From CAYYMH01 sp964472785 (GTDB taxonomy: Bacteria > Zhuqueibacterota > Zhuqueibacteria > Thermofontimicrobiales > Thermofontimicrobiaceae): 19,906 nucleotides of DNA. Shown one piece after another: positions 8,495 to 16,569 of this stretch. Numbering within the stretch: position 1 is the stretch's first letter; each line of letters starts with the position of its first letter. The notes under the pieces are model-generated. The model was given only the letters and a program-made list of their open reading frames with translations. It did not search any database and was not told where the DNA came from. Where the stretch lies: contig CAYYMH010000069.1 of NCBI GenBank assembly GCA_964472785.1, positions 1 through 19,906 of the forward strand, in the 5' to 3' direction. The translations under genes were made by a program, and so were the position numbers.

Positions 8495-9010
8495 TTATTC
8501 TAATTTATTTACAGCTAACATAATGTCATTAAAACCAACCTGTCCGCAAGTAAACATTATTTTTTTGATGATTAAATATGGAAGCGTTCTGTCTCCCTGT
8601 ATGGATATTTTTCCTGTGAATCCCATATCAGTGGTTAGCTTTCCGACCTGTTCGCTTAAATTGCGTTTCGCTCTGAGCTCACTCAACAACTCCGGGATCA
8701 GTAAGTTCTGATTTTTCATTACCTCATCCACCGTTGTAACTCTATGGCCATCCAAAAGAATTACATCCTGGGTGATGGCAATAATTGACGTGGTTTGAGG
8801 TAATTTTTGAGCCGTTGACTCAGGCAAACGCAAATCAGGCGCGACTGACATGATCTGTCCTTCTGCGGAATAACTCTTCAGCAGAAACACGAGTAATATG
8901 GTAAACATATCTATCATGGATGTCAACTTTAGTGAAAACTGCGTACTTTTTCTTCTCCGTTTTGAACTTACCGCATGGAAAGTTGCGCCACCATTGTTAT
9001 TCGTTATCAT
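8495..9010 (-). CDS. ExbD/TolR/AglS-like protein with conserved Asp
   Basis: A 171-residue ExbD/TolR-like protein with a basic cytoplasmic N-terminus (KRRRK), one membrane helix (about 32-49) and a periplasmic domain. The helix begins LTSMIDMFTILLVFLL; Asp34 is in the position of the proton-carrying Asp of ExbD/TolR. The chosen ATG has AGAGGA six bases upstream. A longer frame starting at 9073 would overlap the preceding gene by 43 bases and add an unlikely N-terminus. The periplasmic half is longer than in typical ExbD. It stands 20 bases after the other ExbD-like gene of the operon and is probably the subunit that carries protons in this motor. Confidence 0.88.
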   Translation of the reverse strand: MITNNNGGATFHAVSSKRRRKSTQFSLKLTSMIDMFTILLVFLLKSYSAEGQIMSVAPDLRLPESTAQKLPQTTSIIAITQDVILLDGHRVTTVDEVMKNQNLLIPELLSELRAKRNLSEQVGKLTTDMGFTGKISIQGDRTLPYLIIKKIMFTCGQVGFNDIMLAVNKLE

Positions 9011-9016
9011 GCCTTT

Positions 9017-9022
9017 TCCTCT
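9017..9022 (-). promoter_or_regulatory. Ribosome binding site deciding the ExbD-like start
   Basis: On the minus strand AGAGGA lies six bases before the ATG at 9010-9008. This supports the internal start over the longer overlapping frame that begins at 9073. Confidence 0.6.
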
Positions 9023-9030
9023 ATCTTTTT

Positions 9031-9495
9031 TCAGCCAGACAATGAAACATTTGAAAAGCCATTTTCCCGGCATCTGTCCATCACTTTGATAATAATATCG
9101 TATTCCACTCTGGAGTCAGGTGAAATGATGATGTCTTCAGCATAAGGATATTTAATTTTAATCTGTTTTAACTGCTCAATTAATAGCCGATAATTATATT
9201 GATCATTAACTTTGTTAATCGGATCAAATTTGAAGCCAGGGCTTTTTAGCTGAAATTTATTTTCTTTGATCCCTAAAATTACCAATACTAATTTTTGGGG
9301 ATCTCGTTGAATTTGTTGTTGCTGACTGTCTTTATTTAATGAAGGCAAAGACAACTCCACAACTGCCAACTGTACAAAGGCTGCCGTTAAAAGCAGAAAC
9401 GGAATCAGCAAAAGAAAAATGTTCATGACAGGAATAATATTAACATCTACTTCCTTGAAATTTCGCTCTCTGCCCATTAATTTATTTAAGTTCAT
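9031..9495 (-). CDS. ExbD/TolR-like protein with Asn in place of the proton-carrying Asp
   Basis: A 154-residue ExbD/TolR-like protein: a cytoplasmic N-terminus, one membrane helix at about 23-43 and a periplasmic domain ending in a segment resembling the ExbD C-terminal fold (PYAEDIIISPDSRVEYDIIIKVMDRC). The N-terminus (VDVNIIPVMNIFLLLIPFLL) aligns well with E. coli ExbD (HDINVTPFIDVMLVLLIIF), but residue 25, the functional Asp, is Asn here (AAC on the minus strand, 9423-9421). It may be a structural partner that does not carry protons. Its ATG overlaps the stop of the upstream ExbB-like gene (ATGA), a sign of translational coupling. Pairing with the Asp-bearing copy downstream would recall AglQ/AglS of Myxococcus. 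Confidence 0.88.
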   Translation of the reverse strand: MNLNKLMGRERNFKEVDVNIIPVMNIFLLLIPFLLLTAAFVQLAVVELSLPSLNKDSQQQQIQRDPQKLVLVILGIKENKFQLKSPGFKFDPINKVNDQYNYRLLIEQLKQIKIKYPYAEDIIISPDSRVEYDIIIKVMDRCRENGFSNVSLSG

Positions 9496-10142
9496 TTTGC
9501 TTTGCCTTTTGACGAGTTCATTCTTTTGCAGGACACAATTTTATTATAAATATGTGCGACATTCTGATTAATCTCATCAACCAATTCATTCGTTTTTTCC
9601 TGAATTATCGCATAGCCGATCATACACGGAATAGCGGCAATCAGTCCAAATGCTGTCGTGTTCATTGCCTGGGAAATTCCCCCTGACAACAGTGATGCTT
9701 TCATTGAAGCATCGGCTGTCGCGACGGCTTCGAAAGATGTAATCAATCCAAAAATTGTACCCAAAAGTCCCAATAAAGTTGAGATGTTAGCAATCGTTGC
9801 AAGATATTGAGTGCGTTTTTCAAGTTTTGGAATTTCTGACAACGCAGCTAATTCAAAAGCATTTTGTATATCGGCAGGACTGCCGCCAATCTCTTCCAAA
9901 CCTGCCCTTGTGACTTTTGGGAGGGCGGCATTAGACATACTGCTAAACTCAAGTGCACTTTTTATATTATTATGCTGGATAAATTCAACAATACGATGCA
10001 CAAATGCTGATGTATCGATACGGTTTCTGCCCAATACATAGATTGACCGTTCAATGATTATCGCAATCCCGGTTATCAGCACAATCAAAATCACATACAT
10101 GACTGGTCCCCCGGCTCTGAATGCATTTACAATAAAATCCAA
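9492..10142 (-). CDS. ExbB/TolQ/AglR-like proton channel subunit
   Basis: A 216-residue inner-membrane protein of the MotA/TolQ/ExbB family. Membrane segments lie at about 14-31, 112-136 and 158-181. The conserved STLLGLLGTIFGLITSF and ISQAMNTTAFGLIAAIP stretches line the proton path in this family. It should form the stator-like channel with the two ExbD-like proteins encoded directly after it. The start is TTG, supported by a perfect AGGAGG seven bases upstream. It differs clearly from the forward exbB in this window and has a longer, basic C-terminal tail (KRMNSSKGKAK). The TPR, barrel and FHA-TonB neighbours suggest an AglR-like role in a trans-envelope machine rather than metal uptake. 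Confidence 0.9.
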   Translation of the reverse strand: MDFIVNAFRAGGPVMYVILIVLITGIAIIIERSIYVLGRNRIDTSAFVHRIVEFIQHNNIKSALEFSSMSNAALPKVTRAGLEEIGGSPADIQNAFELAALSEIPKLEKRTQYLATIANISTLLGLLGTIFGLITSFEAVATADASMKASLLSGGISQAMNTTAFGLIAAIPCMIGYAIIQEKTNELVDEINQNVAHIYNKIVSCKRMNSSKGKAK

Positions 10143-10149
10143 TTCTTAA

Positions 10150-10155
10150 CCTCCT
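10150..10155 (-). promoter_or_regulatory. Strong ribosome binding site before a TTG start
   Basis: On the minus strand AGGAGG ends seven bases before TTG at 10142-10140. The site fixes TTG as the start of the ExbB-like gene. Confidence 0.75.
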
Positions 10156-10204
10156 GTAAATTAGTTTCTTTGGTACATTTGCTGTATTATTTCTGCTCTA
10201 CTTA

Positions 10205-10597
10205 TTACCACTGAATATGGTCATTCTTCGTTGATTGTCTCTTTTTATCTTTTTTCAGAGTGCTTTTTTCAACATCACGAAAAATATGGTCGAAAAAATG
10301 ACGATTTATTTTCAGCCCATCGACTTTCGGATCACTACCCGGCAAGATGAAGACTGCCTGTGGCTTGGCTATTTGCCCGTAGATTTGAACCTGCTTAACA
10401 AATACCTTTACAGCGTCACTTGATATGGTATTATCACTCTTATTTTGATTTTGAGGAACAGGGCGCGACGATTCACTGTTACTCGCCTTCGTCGGCGTCA
10501 ACATCCCGATCTCAGCAGCAAAAGAAATATGCGTTCTGACGGTGCAAATCAATATTGCCGATAAGAAAAATAGTAACATTTTAAATTTTGTATTCAT
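10205..10597 (-). CDS. Small exported protein of unknown function in the motor operon
   Basis: A 130-residue protein with a clear signal peptide (hydrophobic core about 7-20, likely cleavage near SFAA at 25-28), so the mature part is predicted to be periplasmic. A low-complexity Ser/Asn/Gln linker (about 38-60) precedes a compact segment with two short strands and a helix: VQIYGQIAKPQAVFILPG, then DPKVDGLKI and FFDHIF. The tail is strongly basic (KKDKKRQSTK). I do not recognise the family. Its start codon lies one base after the stop of the 993-residue TPR gene, whose end carries the ribosome binding site, so the two are probably translationally coupled. By position between the TPR genes and the motor genes it may correspond to GltF/NfsF, but no sequence similarity is claimed. 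Confidence 0.8.
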   Translation of the reverse strand: MNTKFKMLLFFLSAILICTVRTHISFAAEIGMLTPTKASNSESSRPVPQNQNKSDNTISSDAVKVFVKQVQIYGQIAKPQAVFILPGSDPKVDGLKINRHFFDHIFRDVEKSTLKKDKKRQSTKNDHIQW

Positions 10598-10598
10598 A

Positions 10599-13580
10599 TC
10601 AGTTTCCTTTTATTTGGCTCGTTGGAACAATTTCGGGTTTTGTCATATTTTGCTGATTTTGCGTTCGACTGGCTCCACCCAAACCTAACTCAATCGTTAA
10701 TTGATCCATTCTGTCCTTGCTCTTGTCGATCCACTGATTTTGAATATTATTCTTTTCCGCTTTGGTTACATTGGCTTTATAAACCTCCAATGCCCGCTGC
10801 TTCAAAGAGGCGATCTGTTCATCCAGTGTTTGCAAGTAGGTCTGTTTTTCATCTTCATTAAATTCTGATGGCACCGGAGATTCTTTAATGGATTCAGCAA
10901 AAGTTTCAAAAGTCATACCAGTTTTAAATAAAGATGCCGTTGTCCAATCTGCCACCTGATATTTTCCCGCTTCCACATAATTTTTTAACACTTGCTGGAG
11001 CAACTCAGTTTTGCGTTTCATTGAAAGATTCAGAGGCGGAACAATTTTCACACTATTAAATTCTTCATAATTAATTTCTGCAATCATAAACTGCGCTTTT
11101 GCTGGTAAATATTCTTCCACTGATACGCCGCGATTTGACAATCTTTTAAATTCCTGAACAGTTTTCTCAAATTCCTTCAATGCATTGAACTTGTTACCTT
11201 GATTATATGAAATTTCCCCGACACGATACAGGGCTTCGACATAATCATCCGGATCGCCATTGGCAAAACGGTTTATATAGGCCTGATAAGTTTGTTTGCA
11301 TTTATACCACAATTCCAACTGTTCATAACACATAGCCGCATTTAATAATGCCCGCGCGACAAATTGGGAATTGGGACACTGCTCGACTAATTTAATATAA
11401 TTATTGGAAGCACGCACCCAGTTCTGTGTTTTTTCATAAAGTAAAGCAGTTTTCATTAACAATTCGTCTTTGAAAATAAGCTGAGGCTGTTCCTCTAACA
11501 TGCGTTCATAAGCTTTAACTGCTTTTTCAATATCGCCTGCTTCTTCAAATTGATTAGCAGCTTGAAAAATTGCTGCCTTGGCAATTTTCTCATCATTTGT
11601 GCTAAATGCCAACTTTAGAAAATGAACAGCCGCCTGAGTGGACTTCCCGTCTTTTTTTAGTCCTTCAGCATATTTAAATTTTGAAGAAGCGACCATCTTT
11701 TTGGATTTTTCCACATAATGGGCAGAATCCGGATATGCTGCACCAAGGTTGTTAAACCACTTTTCGGCATTAGTCCAATCGCGCATTTTCAAATAACATT
11801 GAGCGATCATATTGATGCACTGACCATAATACGGATTGTCTCTGAATTCCGGCTTAACAGTAATTTTATAAATCCTGGCGGACAAATCCCAGGCTTTTAA
11901 TTCGTAAAGCGTCTCTGCATATTTGATCAGCACTTCCAAAAGATATTCACTTTCAGGAAGCTGTCTCACAAAATCGTTGCAGGCTTTAAGCAAATTAAAT
12001 TGAGTTTCATTCGCCACCTTGATCGGAATAACGCTCTCCCCGCCGCCGATATAATCTTCCAAATAATATGTTAATGAATCCCCATTACCTGGTCGTTGTT
12101 TTAATAATTGAAAATAAGACAGAATGCGGTTATATGCCGCTGTTTCCTTAAATTCATCGTCATCATAAAATGTCATCACCTTGAAATATTCATCAGCAGC
12201 TCGGTCATATTTTTCAATCGCATAATAACATTCAGCTAATAAAAAATTCACTTTCGGCGCTTTCTCACTGTCCCGAAATTTCTTCAAAAATTCTTCGTGC
12301 TTTTCAATCGCCAACCTGTATTCATTTCCCCGGTTTTTTTCCTGTGCTTTTGCCTGATAGTGTGTCCCCAATGAATACAACATTTCTTCGGACAAACTCA
12401 CCGCATTGGTTCTCACATCACCTTCAGGATGTTGTCTCAACCAATCGCTGTTTGGTCCATATTTTTGAACGAACACATCTTTTGCTTTTGCCGCCTTGTC
12501 TTCACTCAAATCCGATTCGTAACACTGAATGATCTCCTTTTGAATTAGTGGTGCTTCCGGATAATAAGGATAAAGATCGAGCAAGGCCTGATAAGTGTTT
12601 ATCGCTTCTTTATAAAAATTTCTTTTCTTATAAATCTCTGCCATTTTTCTCAAAACATCAATTGCAAAACCAGCCGTTTTTTCCGTACTCAAAATATCTT
12701 TGATCGTTTTAGGTCCTTCATACTCGGTTAAGGAATGAGCAATATAATCGATTGCTTCATTTCTCACATCCGCTTTGGTTTTACCAAGCAATTCTGTATT
12801 TAATGTTTCCAACAGGGTTATGTCAGTGATTAAATAGGTAAATGTACTGATTGCATTGGTGTAATCATTCACATTATAATAGCACCATCCCAATTTATAC
12901 AATGAGTAATTAAAATACGGATCGTCCCATCTTTCCAACAGATGCTCATAATATTCTATCGCTTTATAAAAATCTCTTTGATTAAAGTAATATTCACCCA
13001 ACCGAAAATTGGCTTCGGAAACCTTATCACTGCCAGGCACTTCAAATATCAGTTGATGGAAATAATCTTTTGCTTTCTCATAATTTCCCTGATCCAAATG
13101 TGAGATAGCAAGTCGGTACAGAATTTTATCTTTAAAGGGGATGTTTTTATATTTTTCCAACACCTCATAGCAAATATCGATTGTCCTGTTTAAATTAATC
13201 ATTGGCATGATCGGTTCGCCAAACGTTTCACCCTTTTCAAATTTCTTCAGATCTTCGTCGTACTTCCGCATCTTTTCTCTGAATTCGTATTGAGCCTTGC
13301 TTGCTGTTAACTCCGCAAGCTCAAACATCATGTGCGGGATAAACGGTTCATTGGGAAATTTCTCAATTATTTTTTCGTGATGGGCTATTGCACTGTTCAG
13401 ATTTTCTATATTTATGGTTTCAGTGGTATCCTTGAGCTCATATTTTGTCGGGAATTGATCGATTTTATTATTTCCCTTTGGCTGAGCCATTCCTTTCCCG
13501 ATAACACCCCAAACGCCGATTGTCATTACTATAAGAAAAATATTTAGAATGAATCTTTGACGATAGTAAACAGATTTCAT
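10599..13580 (-). CDS. Large periplasmic TPR protein (GltD/NfsD-like)
   Basis: A 993-residue exported protein. A signal peptide spans about 1-32 (hydrophobic 10-31, AQP cleavage). Nearly all the rest is tetratricopeptide repeats, for example DKILYRLAISHLDQGNYEKA, SEANFRLGEYYFNQRDFYKA and YSLYKLGWCYYNVNDYTNAI, recurring to about residue 850. A charged helical region and a Gln/Asn-rich tail follow. No enzyme motif is seen. TPR arrays of this size act as protein scaffolds; next to an ExbB/ExbD motor and an outer-membrane barrel this suggests a periplasmic connector, as proposed for GltD/NfsD in Myxococcus. It lies 24 bases after the 470-residue TPR gene and one base before the small exported protein gene. 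The start is ATG with a weak GGGA upstream. Confidence 0.87.
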   Translation of the reverse strand: MKSVYYRQRFILNIFLIVMTIGVWGVIGKGMAQPKGNNKIDQFPTKYELKDTTETINIENLNSAIAHHEKIIEKFPNEPFIPHMMFELAELTASKAQYEFREKMRKYDEDLKKFEKGETFGEPIMPMINLNRTIDICYEVLEKYKNIPFKDKILYRLAISHLDQGNYEKAKDYFHQLIFEVPGSDKVSEANFRLGEYYFNQRDFYKAIEYYEHLLERWDDPYFNYSLYKLGWCYYNVNDYTNAISTFTYLITDITLLETLNTELLGKTKADVRNEAIDYIAHSLTEYEGPKTIKDILSTEKTAGFAIDVLRKMAEIYKKRNFYKEAINTYQALLDLYPYYPEAPLIQKEIIQCYESDLSEDKAAKAKDVFVQKYGPNSDWLRQHPEGDVRTNAVSLSEEMLYSLGTHYQAKAQEKNRGNEYRLAIEKHEEFLKKFRDSEKAPKVNFLLAECYYAIEKYDRAADEYFKVMTFYDDDEFKETAAYNRILSYFQLLKQRPGNGDSLTYYLEDYIGGGESVIPIKVANETQFNLLKACNDFVRQLPESEYLLEVLIKYAETLYELKAWDLSARIYKITVKPEFRDNPYYGQCINMIAQCYLKMRDWTNAEKWFNNLGAAYPDSAHYVEKSKKMVASSKFKYAEGLKKDGKSTQAAVHFLKLAFSTNDEKIAKAAIFQAANQFEEAGDIEKAVKAYERMLEEQPQLIFKDELLMKTALLYEKTQNWVRASNNYIKLVEQCPNSQFVARALLNAAMCYEQLELWYKCKQTYQAYINRFANGDPDDYVEALYRVGEISYNQGNKFNALKEFEKTVQEFKRLSNRGVSVEEYLPAKAQFMIAEINYEEFNSVKIVPPLNLSMKRKTELLQQVLKNYVEAGKYQVADWTTASLFKTGMTFETFAESIKESPVPSEFNEDEKQTYLQTLDEQIASLKQRALEVYKANVTKAEKNNIQNQWIDKSKDRMDQLTIELGLGGASRTQNQQNMTKPEIVPTSQIKGN

Positions 13581-13604
13581 AAATCATTTCCCACGTTTGA
13601 AAAT

Positions 13605-15017
13605 TTAGTTTCCCCGAGATTCCTTCATTTCTTTCAAAAACAGCGCTCTGGAAATGCCATATTCCGCATAGCCGCGCCAGTCTTTTCGTCGCTGCCGCCG
13701 CTCTGCAAGTCGGATGAGATCGTCAATTTTCCGCTGCATTAACAACAACTCATCCCGCTCATTCAACAAATGGCTGACCATGTTTTCCCGAAACTCCCGC
13801 AGTCTTTTTTTCTGCTTAATTAAATGATCGGGAAGGTCTTTGCCATAACCATCCAAAGGCATGGCATCCAACAATTTGGTTTCCTCTACTAATATTTGTA
13901 CTTTTAATTCCTCTAATCGATTTTTTTCCCTTTTGAGACTATTATTTACTTTGAGAATTAAATTGGGCACCTGGCTGGTCTCCGGAAACAGCTCGACAAT
14001 CTTTTTGTAAGAGTGCACAGCCTCTTCATATTGGCCCAATGCAATGTATGACTGACCCAACAGAAAATAGGACTCCTCGGCATTCGCGGTGCCCGGGAAT
14101 TTCTCGATCAATTCGGATAACACGTTGATGACTTTTTCATATTGTTGAGTTTTTAAATACGACCAACCCATTCCGAGTAATGCATCCTGATAATTTTCAT
14201 GCTGATCGGAAATTTTTTCCAGTTGATAAATTGACGCCTGATAGGCTTTAAGTTCATAATATATCAATCCCAATGTTAAACGAGCGTTATCGATGATATC
14301 CCTTCTTTCGCTGCTAATTATCGGCAGCGTTACAATTTCCAGAAAATAATCGACTGATGTTGCTACATTCGATTTTTTGAGATAAGATAATGCGGTCGTA
14401 TATAATGCGCTATCATAATAATCGCTGCGAGCATCGATTCGTTTCAGTGTGTTGATCACCATATCATAATTTTTTAAATAATAGTGGCTCTGTCCGGCGA
14501 AATAAGATGCTTCATCGATGATCGCTTTATTATTGGGATATCGTTTCAGAATAACATAAAAAAAACGTAAAGCCTGTTTATATTTTGCTTGCTGATAGTA
14601 TGCCTTTTCTAATCCCACCAATGCATCTGGAATATGTTCACTTTGCGGGTACTTTTTGATCAGGTACTCAAACATACGAATAGCGGGCGTGATTAATTCC
14701 TCCTGAAAAAGGCACTTGCCCAAATAATTGACCACTTTATCAAGTCGATCGAACTGGGGATAAAAATCCATTAGAATTATCAGTTCCTGCGCACTTTCCC
14801 AGTAAAGGCCTTTTTTAAAAAGATCAACACCGCGGTGATATATTTTATTGGCAGCGCGTTCCATCTCACGGCGGGTTTGATCATCTTGATTCACCAAATC
14901 TCGTGACAAAATCTCTTTTTCTGATCGGGCAAAAGCGTTTTGATTTAAAATGACTTGACCCGTCAGTAATACTGTTAATAAAATGAAAATGAAACTTATT
15001 GATTGAAAATTTTTCAT
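13605..15017 (-). CDS. Exported TPR protein with C-terminal coiled coil (GltE/NfsE-like)
   Basis: A 470-residue protein with a signal peptide (about 1-31, ending NAFA). Roughly eight tetratricopeptide repeats follow between about 55 and 335, such as PDALVGLEKAYYQQAKYKQA, ARLTLGLIYYELKAYQASI and SYFLLGQSYIALGQYEEAV. The last ~130 residues are a charged, Leu-rich, probably coiled-coil region with a basic RRQRRKDWRGYAEYGISR element near the end. It is probably periplasmic and binds partners. There is no lipobox, unlike some TPR lipoproteins in similar clusters. It starts six bases after the stop of the barrel gene, whose last codons supply AGGTTAG as the ribosome binding site. Orthology to GltE/NfsE is inferred from domain type and order only. 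Confidence 0.86.
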   Translation of the reverse strand: MKNFQSISFIFILLTVLLTGQVILNQNAFARSEKEILSRDLVNQDDQTRREMERAANKIYHRGVDLFKKGLYWESAQELIILMDFYPQFDRLDKVVNYLGKCLFQEELITPAIRMFEYLIKKYPQSEHIPDALVGLEKAYYQQAKYKQALRFFYVILKRYPNNKAIIDEASYFAGQSHYYLKNYDMVINTLKRIDARSDYYDSALYTTALSYLKKSNVATSVDYFLEIVTLPIISSERRDIIDNARLTLGLIYYELKAYQASIYQLEKISDQHENYQDALLGMGWSYLKTQQYEKVINVLSELIEKFPGTANAEESYFLLGQSYIALGQYEEAVHSYKKIVELFPETSQVPNLILKVNNSLKREKNRLEELKVQILVEETKLLDAMPLDGYGKDLPDHLIKQKKRLREFRENMVSHLLNERDELLLMQRKIDDLIRLAERRQRRKDWRGYAEYGISRALFLKEMKESRGN

Positions 15018-15023
15018 AAAACA

Positions 15024-16061
15024 CTAACCTGATTTCTTCTTCTTTTTTGAAGGATCATCTTTTTCAAGGCTCTCTTTCATTTTCTTCAAATCTTCCTTCA
15101 CTTTCTCTCGCTTCTTTCTGATCGCTTCTAATTTTCTAAGCTCTTCCTCTCTTTTTTGGCGCTCTAATTTTGCTGTTTTATCAAAATATTTATACACCGA
15201 AAAACGATGGGATAGTGTAGCGCGTACCTTCCAATCAAAGTATTGTTTATGAAAAACCGGATCGATCGCAGTCAGGGAATCATCGTATTGTGTCAGTCCG
15301 ATATCAACCGCAATGTCTATTGTGTTGCTCCACGGACCCAAAAAACGAATACCTTGCGTCAACCGAATTGAATTTTGACTAAAATCGACGTAATCGGAAT
15401 TGTTGAAAAAGATTTCACCTGAGTATTCTGTGTAGAATTGGACGGTTCGAATCGAAAATTTGAACCCGGCGCCCAGGAACATCTGATCAATTTTCGACTG
15501 AAAGTATTGATCGTAAATATCATTATCTTTATATCCCAAATTAAAATTGAATTTCAACGGAAATTTGGGCATTATAGAAACGAAATCCAGTGTCGTCAAT
15601 CCATATAACGTATAAGCCGGGTGCCCTGTTGAAAAGGATTCATAAGGTACATTAGCCATTTTTGCGGTCGGAAGCTTATAAGCGCCGCCTATACCAAACT
15701 TAAAAACTTCCGAGGAAAACGGCGTCAAGTATTTTATTCCTAAATATGTATCGCCAATTTGACCCCACAGATGTTTTTGATCATCCTGATACGGGATAAA
15801 ATTGACAAACATCTCTAAATAACTCGCCAACCCAAAGGTCAAATTGAGATTGGAGAGATAATATTTTGATAAGGTTGTTTTACTGGTTTGCTCCATAAAA
15901 GTGGAAATATTCCAACTTAAATAAATATCTGTCGGTGTGATTGGATCAGCAGATAAAACACGGCAAAGACCTTTCCCCCCTGTCATTGAAACCTGACTAT
16001 AAGCCTGACCCGAATAAAAAATCATGACAAACAAGACCAATAGTATTTTAATTCTTTTCAA
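15024..16061 (-). CDS. Predicted outer-membrane beta-barrel with charged helical tail
   Basis: A 345-residue exported protein with a signal peptide (about 1-22, AYSQ cleavage), then alternating hydrophobic/polar strands rich in aromatic residues, such as NLNLTFGLASYLEMFVNF, DTYLGIKYLTPF and VQFYTEYSGEIFF, typical of outer-membrane barrels. The barrel appears to end at about residue 293 (HRFSVYKYF). The remaining ~52 residues are almost entirely Lys, Arg, Glu and Leu (KLERQKREEELRKLEAIRKK) and should form a long helix. A barrel with such a tail is unusual; the tail would lie in the periplasm if the last strand ends there. The start is TTG with AAGGGTG upstream. First gene of the reverse operon; comparable in role to the GltA/GltB barrels. 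Confidence 0.8.
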   Translation of the reverse strand: MKRIKILLVLFVMIFYSGQAYSQVSMTGGKGLCRVLSADPITPTDIYLSWNISTFMEQTSKTTLSKYYLSNLNLTFGLASYLEMFVNFIPYQDDQKHLWGQIGDTYLGIKYLTPFSSEVFKFGIGGAYKLPTAKMANVPYESFSTGHPAYTLYGLTTLDFVSIMPKFPLKFNFNLGYKDNDIYDQYFQSKIDQMFLGAGFKFSIRTVQFYTEYSGEIFFNNSDYVDFSQNSIRLTQGIRFLGPWSNTIDIAVDIGLTQYDDSLTAIDPVFHKQYFDWKVRATLSHRFSVYKYFDKTAKLERQKREEELRKLEAIRKKREKVKEDLKKMKESLEKDDPSKKKKKSG

Positions 16062-16469
16062 GACAGCACCCTTATATTTTTAATTTGAATAACTTCAGCT
16101 CTTAATTCCACAGCTCAAAAATAATTTATTGAGATTGTATTTAATATTTATTAAATTTAACATAAAACACGGAAGATTGCAAGAATATTATTATTTCATA
16201 CCGGGCATTAAATCATGATGATACATTATATAAATGACAATATTTCTCTTGTTTAAGACAAAACATTTTCTCAATTTACCTTAAAAACTGGTCAATTTTA
16301 AAGCCAATTTAGAATAGTCAAATAGTCTATTTTATATCAATTATTATGCCATGAATGAATTATAGCTGAAAAATATGACAAAACATTAACTGTATGAATT
16401 TTATAGAGTTGTATCCTTTGTTATTTTATGTTAAATTAATAACTTATCAAGGTCACGACAGTTAACTGG

Positions 16470-16493
16470 TTTATATTGATACAGTAATATAAA
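16470..16493. repeat. Short inverted repeat in the divergent region
   Basis: TTTATATT at 16470-16477 pairs perfectly with AATATAAA at 16486-16493 around an 8-base spacer. It could be an operator or hairpin. In such AT-rich DNA it could also be chance. Confidence 0.3.
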
Positions 16494-16539
16494 TTTATAT
16501 AGTAAAGTGTACAAAAAGCGACCACCCTGTCGTAAGTGC

Positions 16540-16569
16540 TTGACTCACTCAATCGTATAATTCTATAAC
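16540..16569 (+). promoter_or_regulatory. Possible promoter for the sigma factor operon
   Basis: TTGACT at 16540-16545 and TATAAC at 16564-16569 with an 18-base spacer form a plausible housekeeping promoter, leaving a leader of about 200 bases before the sigma gene. A TATAAT at 16556 is only 10 bases from the -35 and is not usable with it. Confidence 0.4.

Noticed and set aside
9011..9073. N-terminal extension of the second ExbD-like protein to the start at 9073
   Set aside because: It overlaps the preceding gene by 43 bases and lacks a good ribosome binding site, while the ATG at 9010 has AGAGGA at proper spacing.
16295..16321. Minus-strand promoter TTGACT-15-TAAAAT for the motor operon
   Set aside because: The spacer is too short and the -10 weak; AT-rich DNA gives many such near matches.
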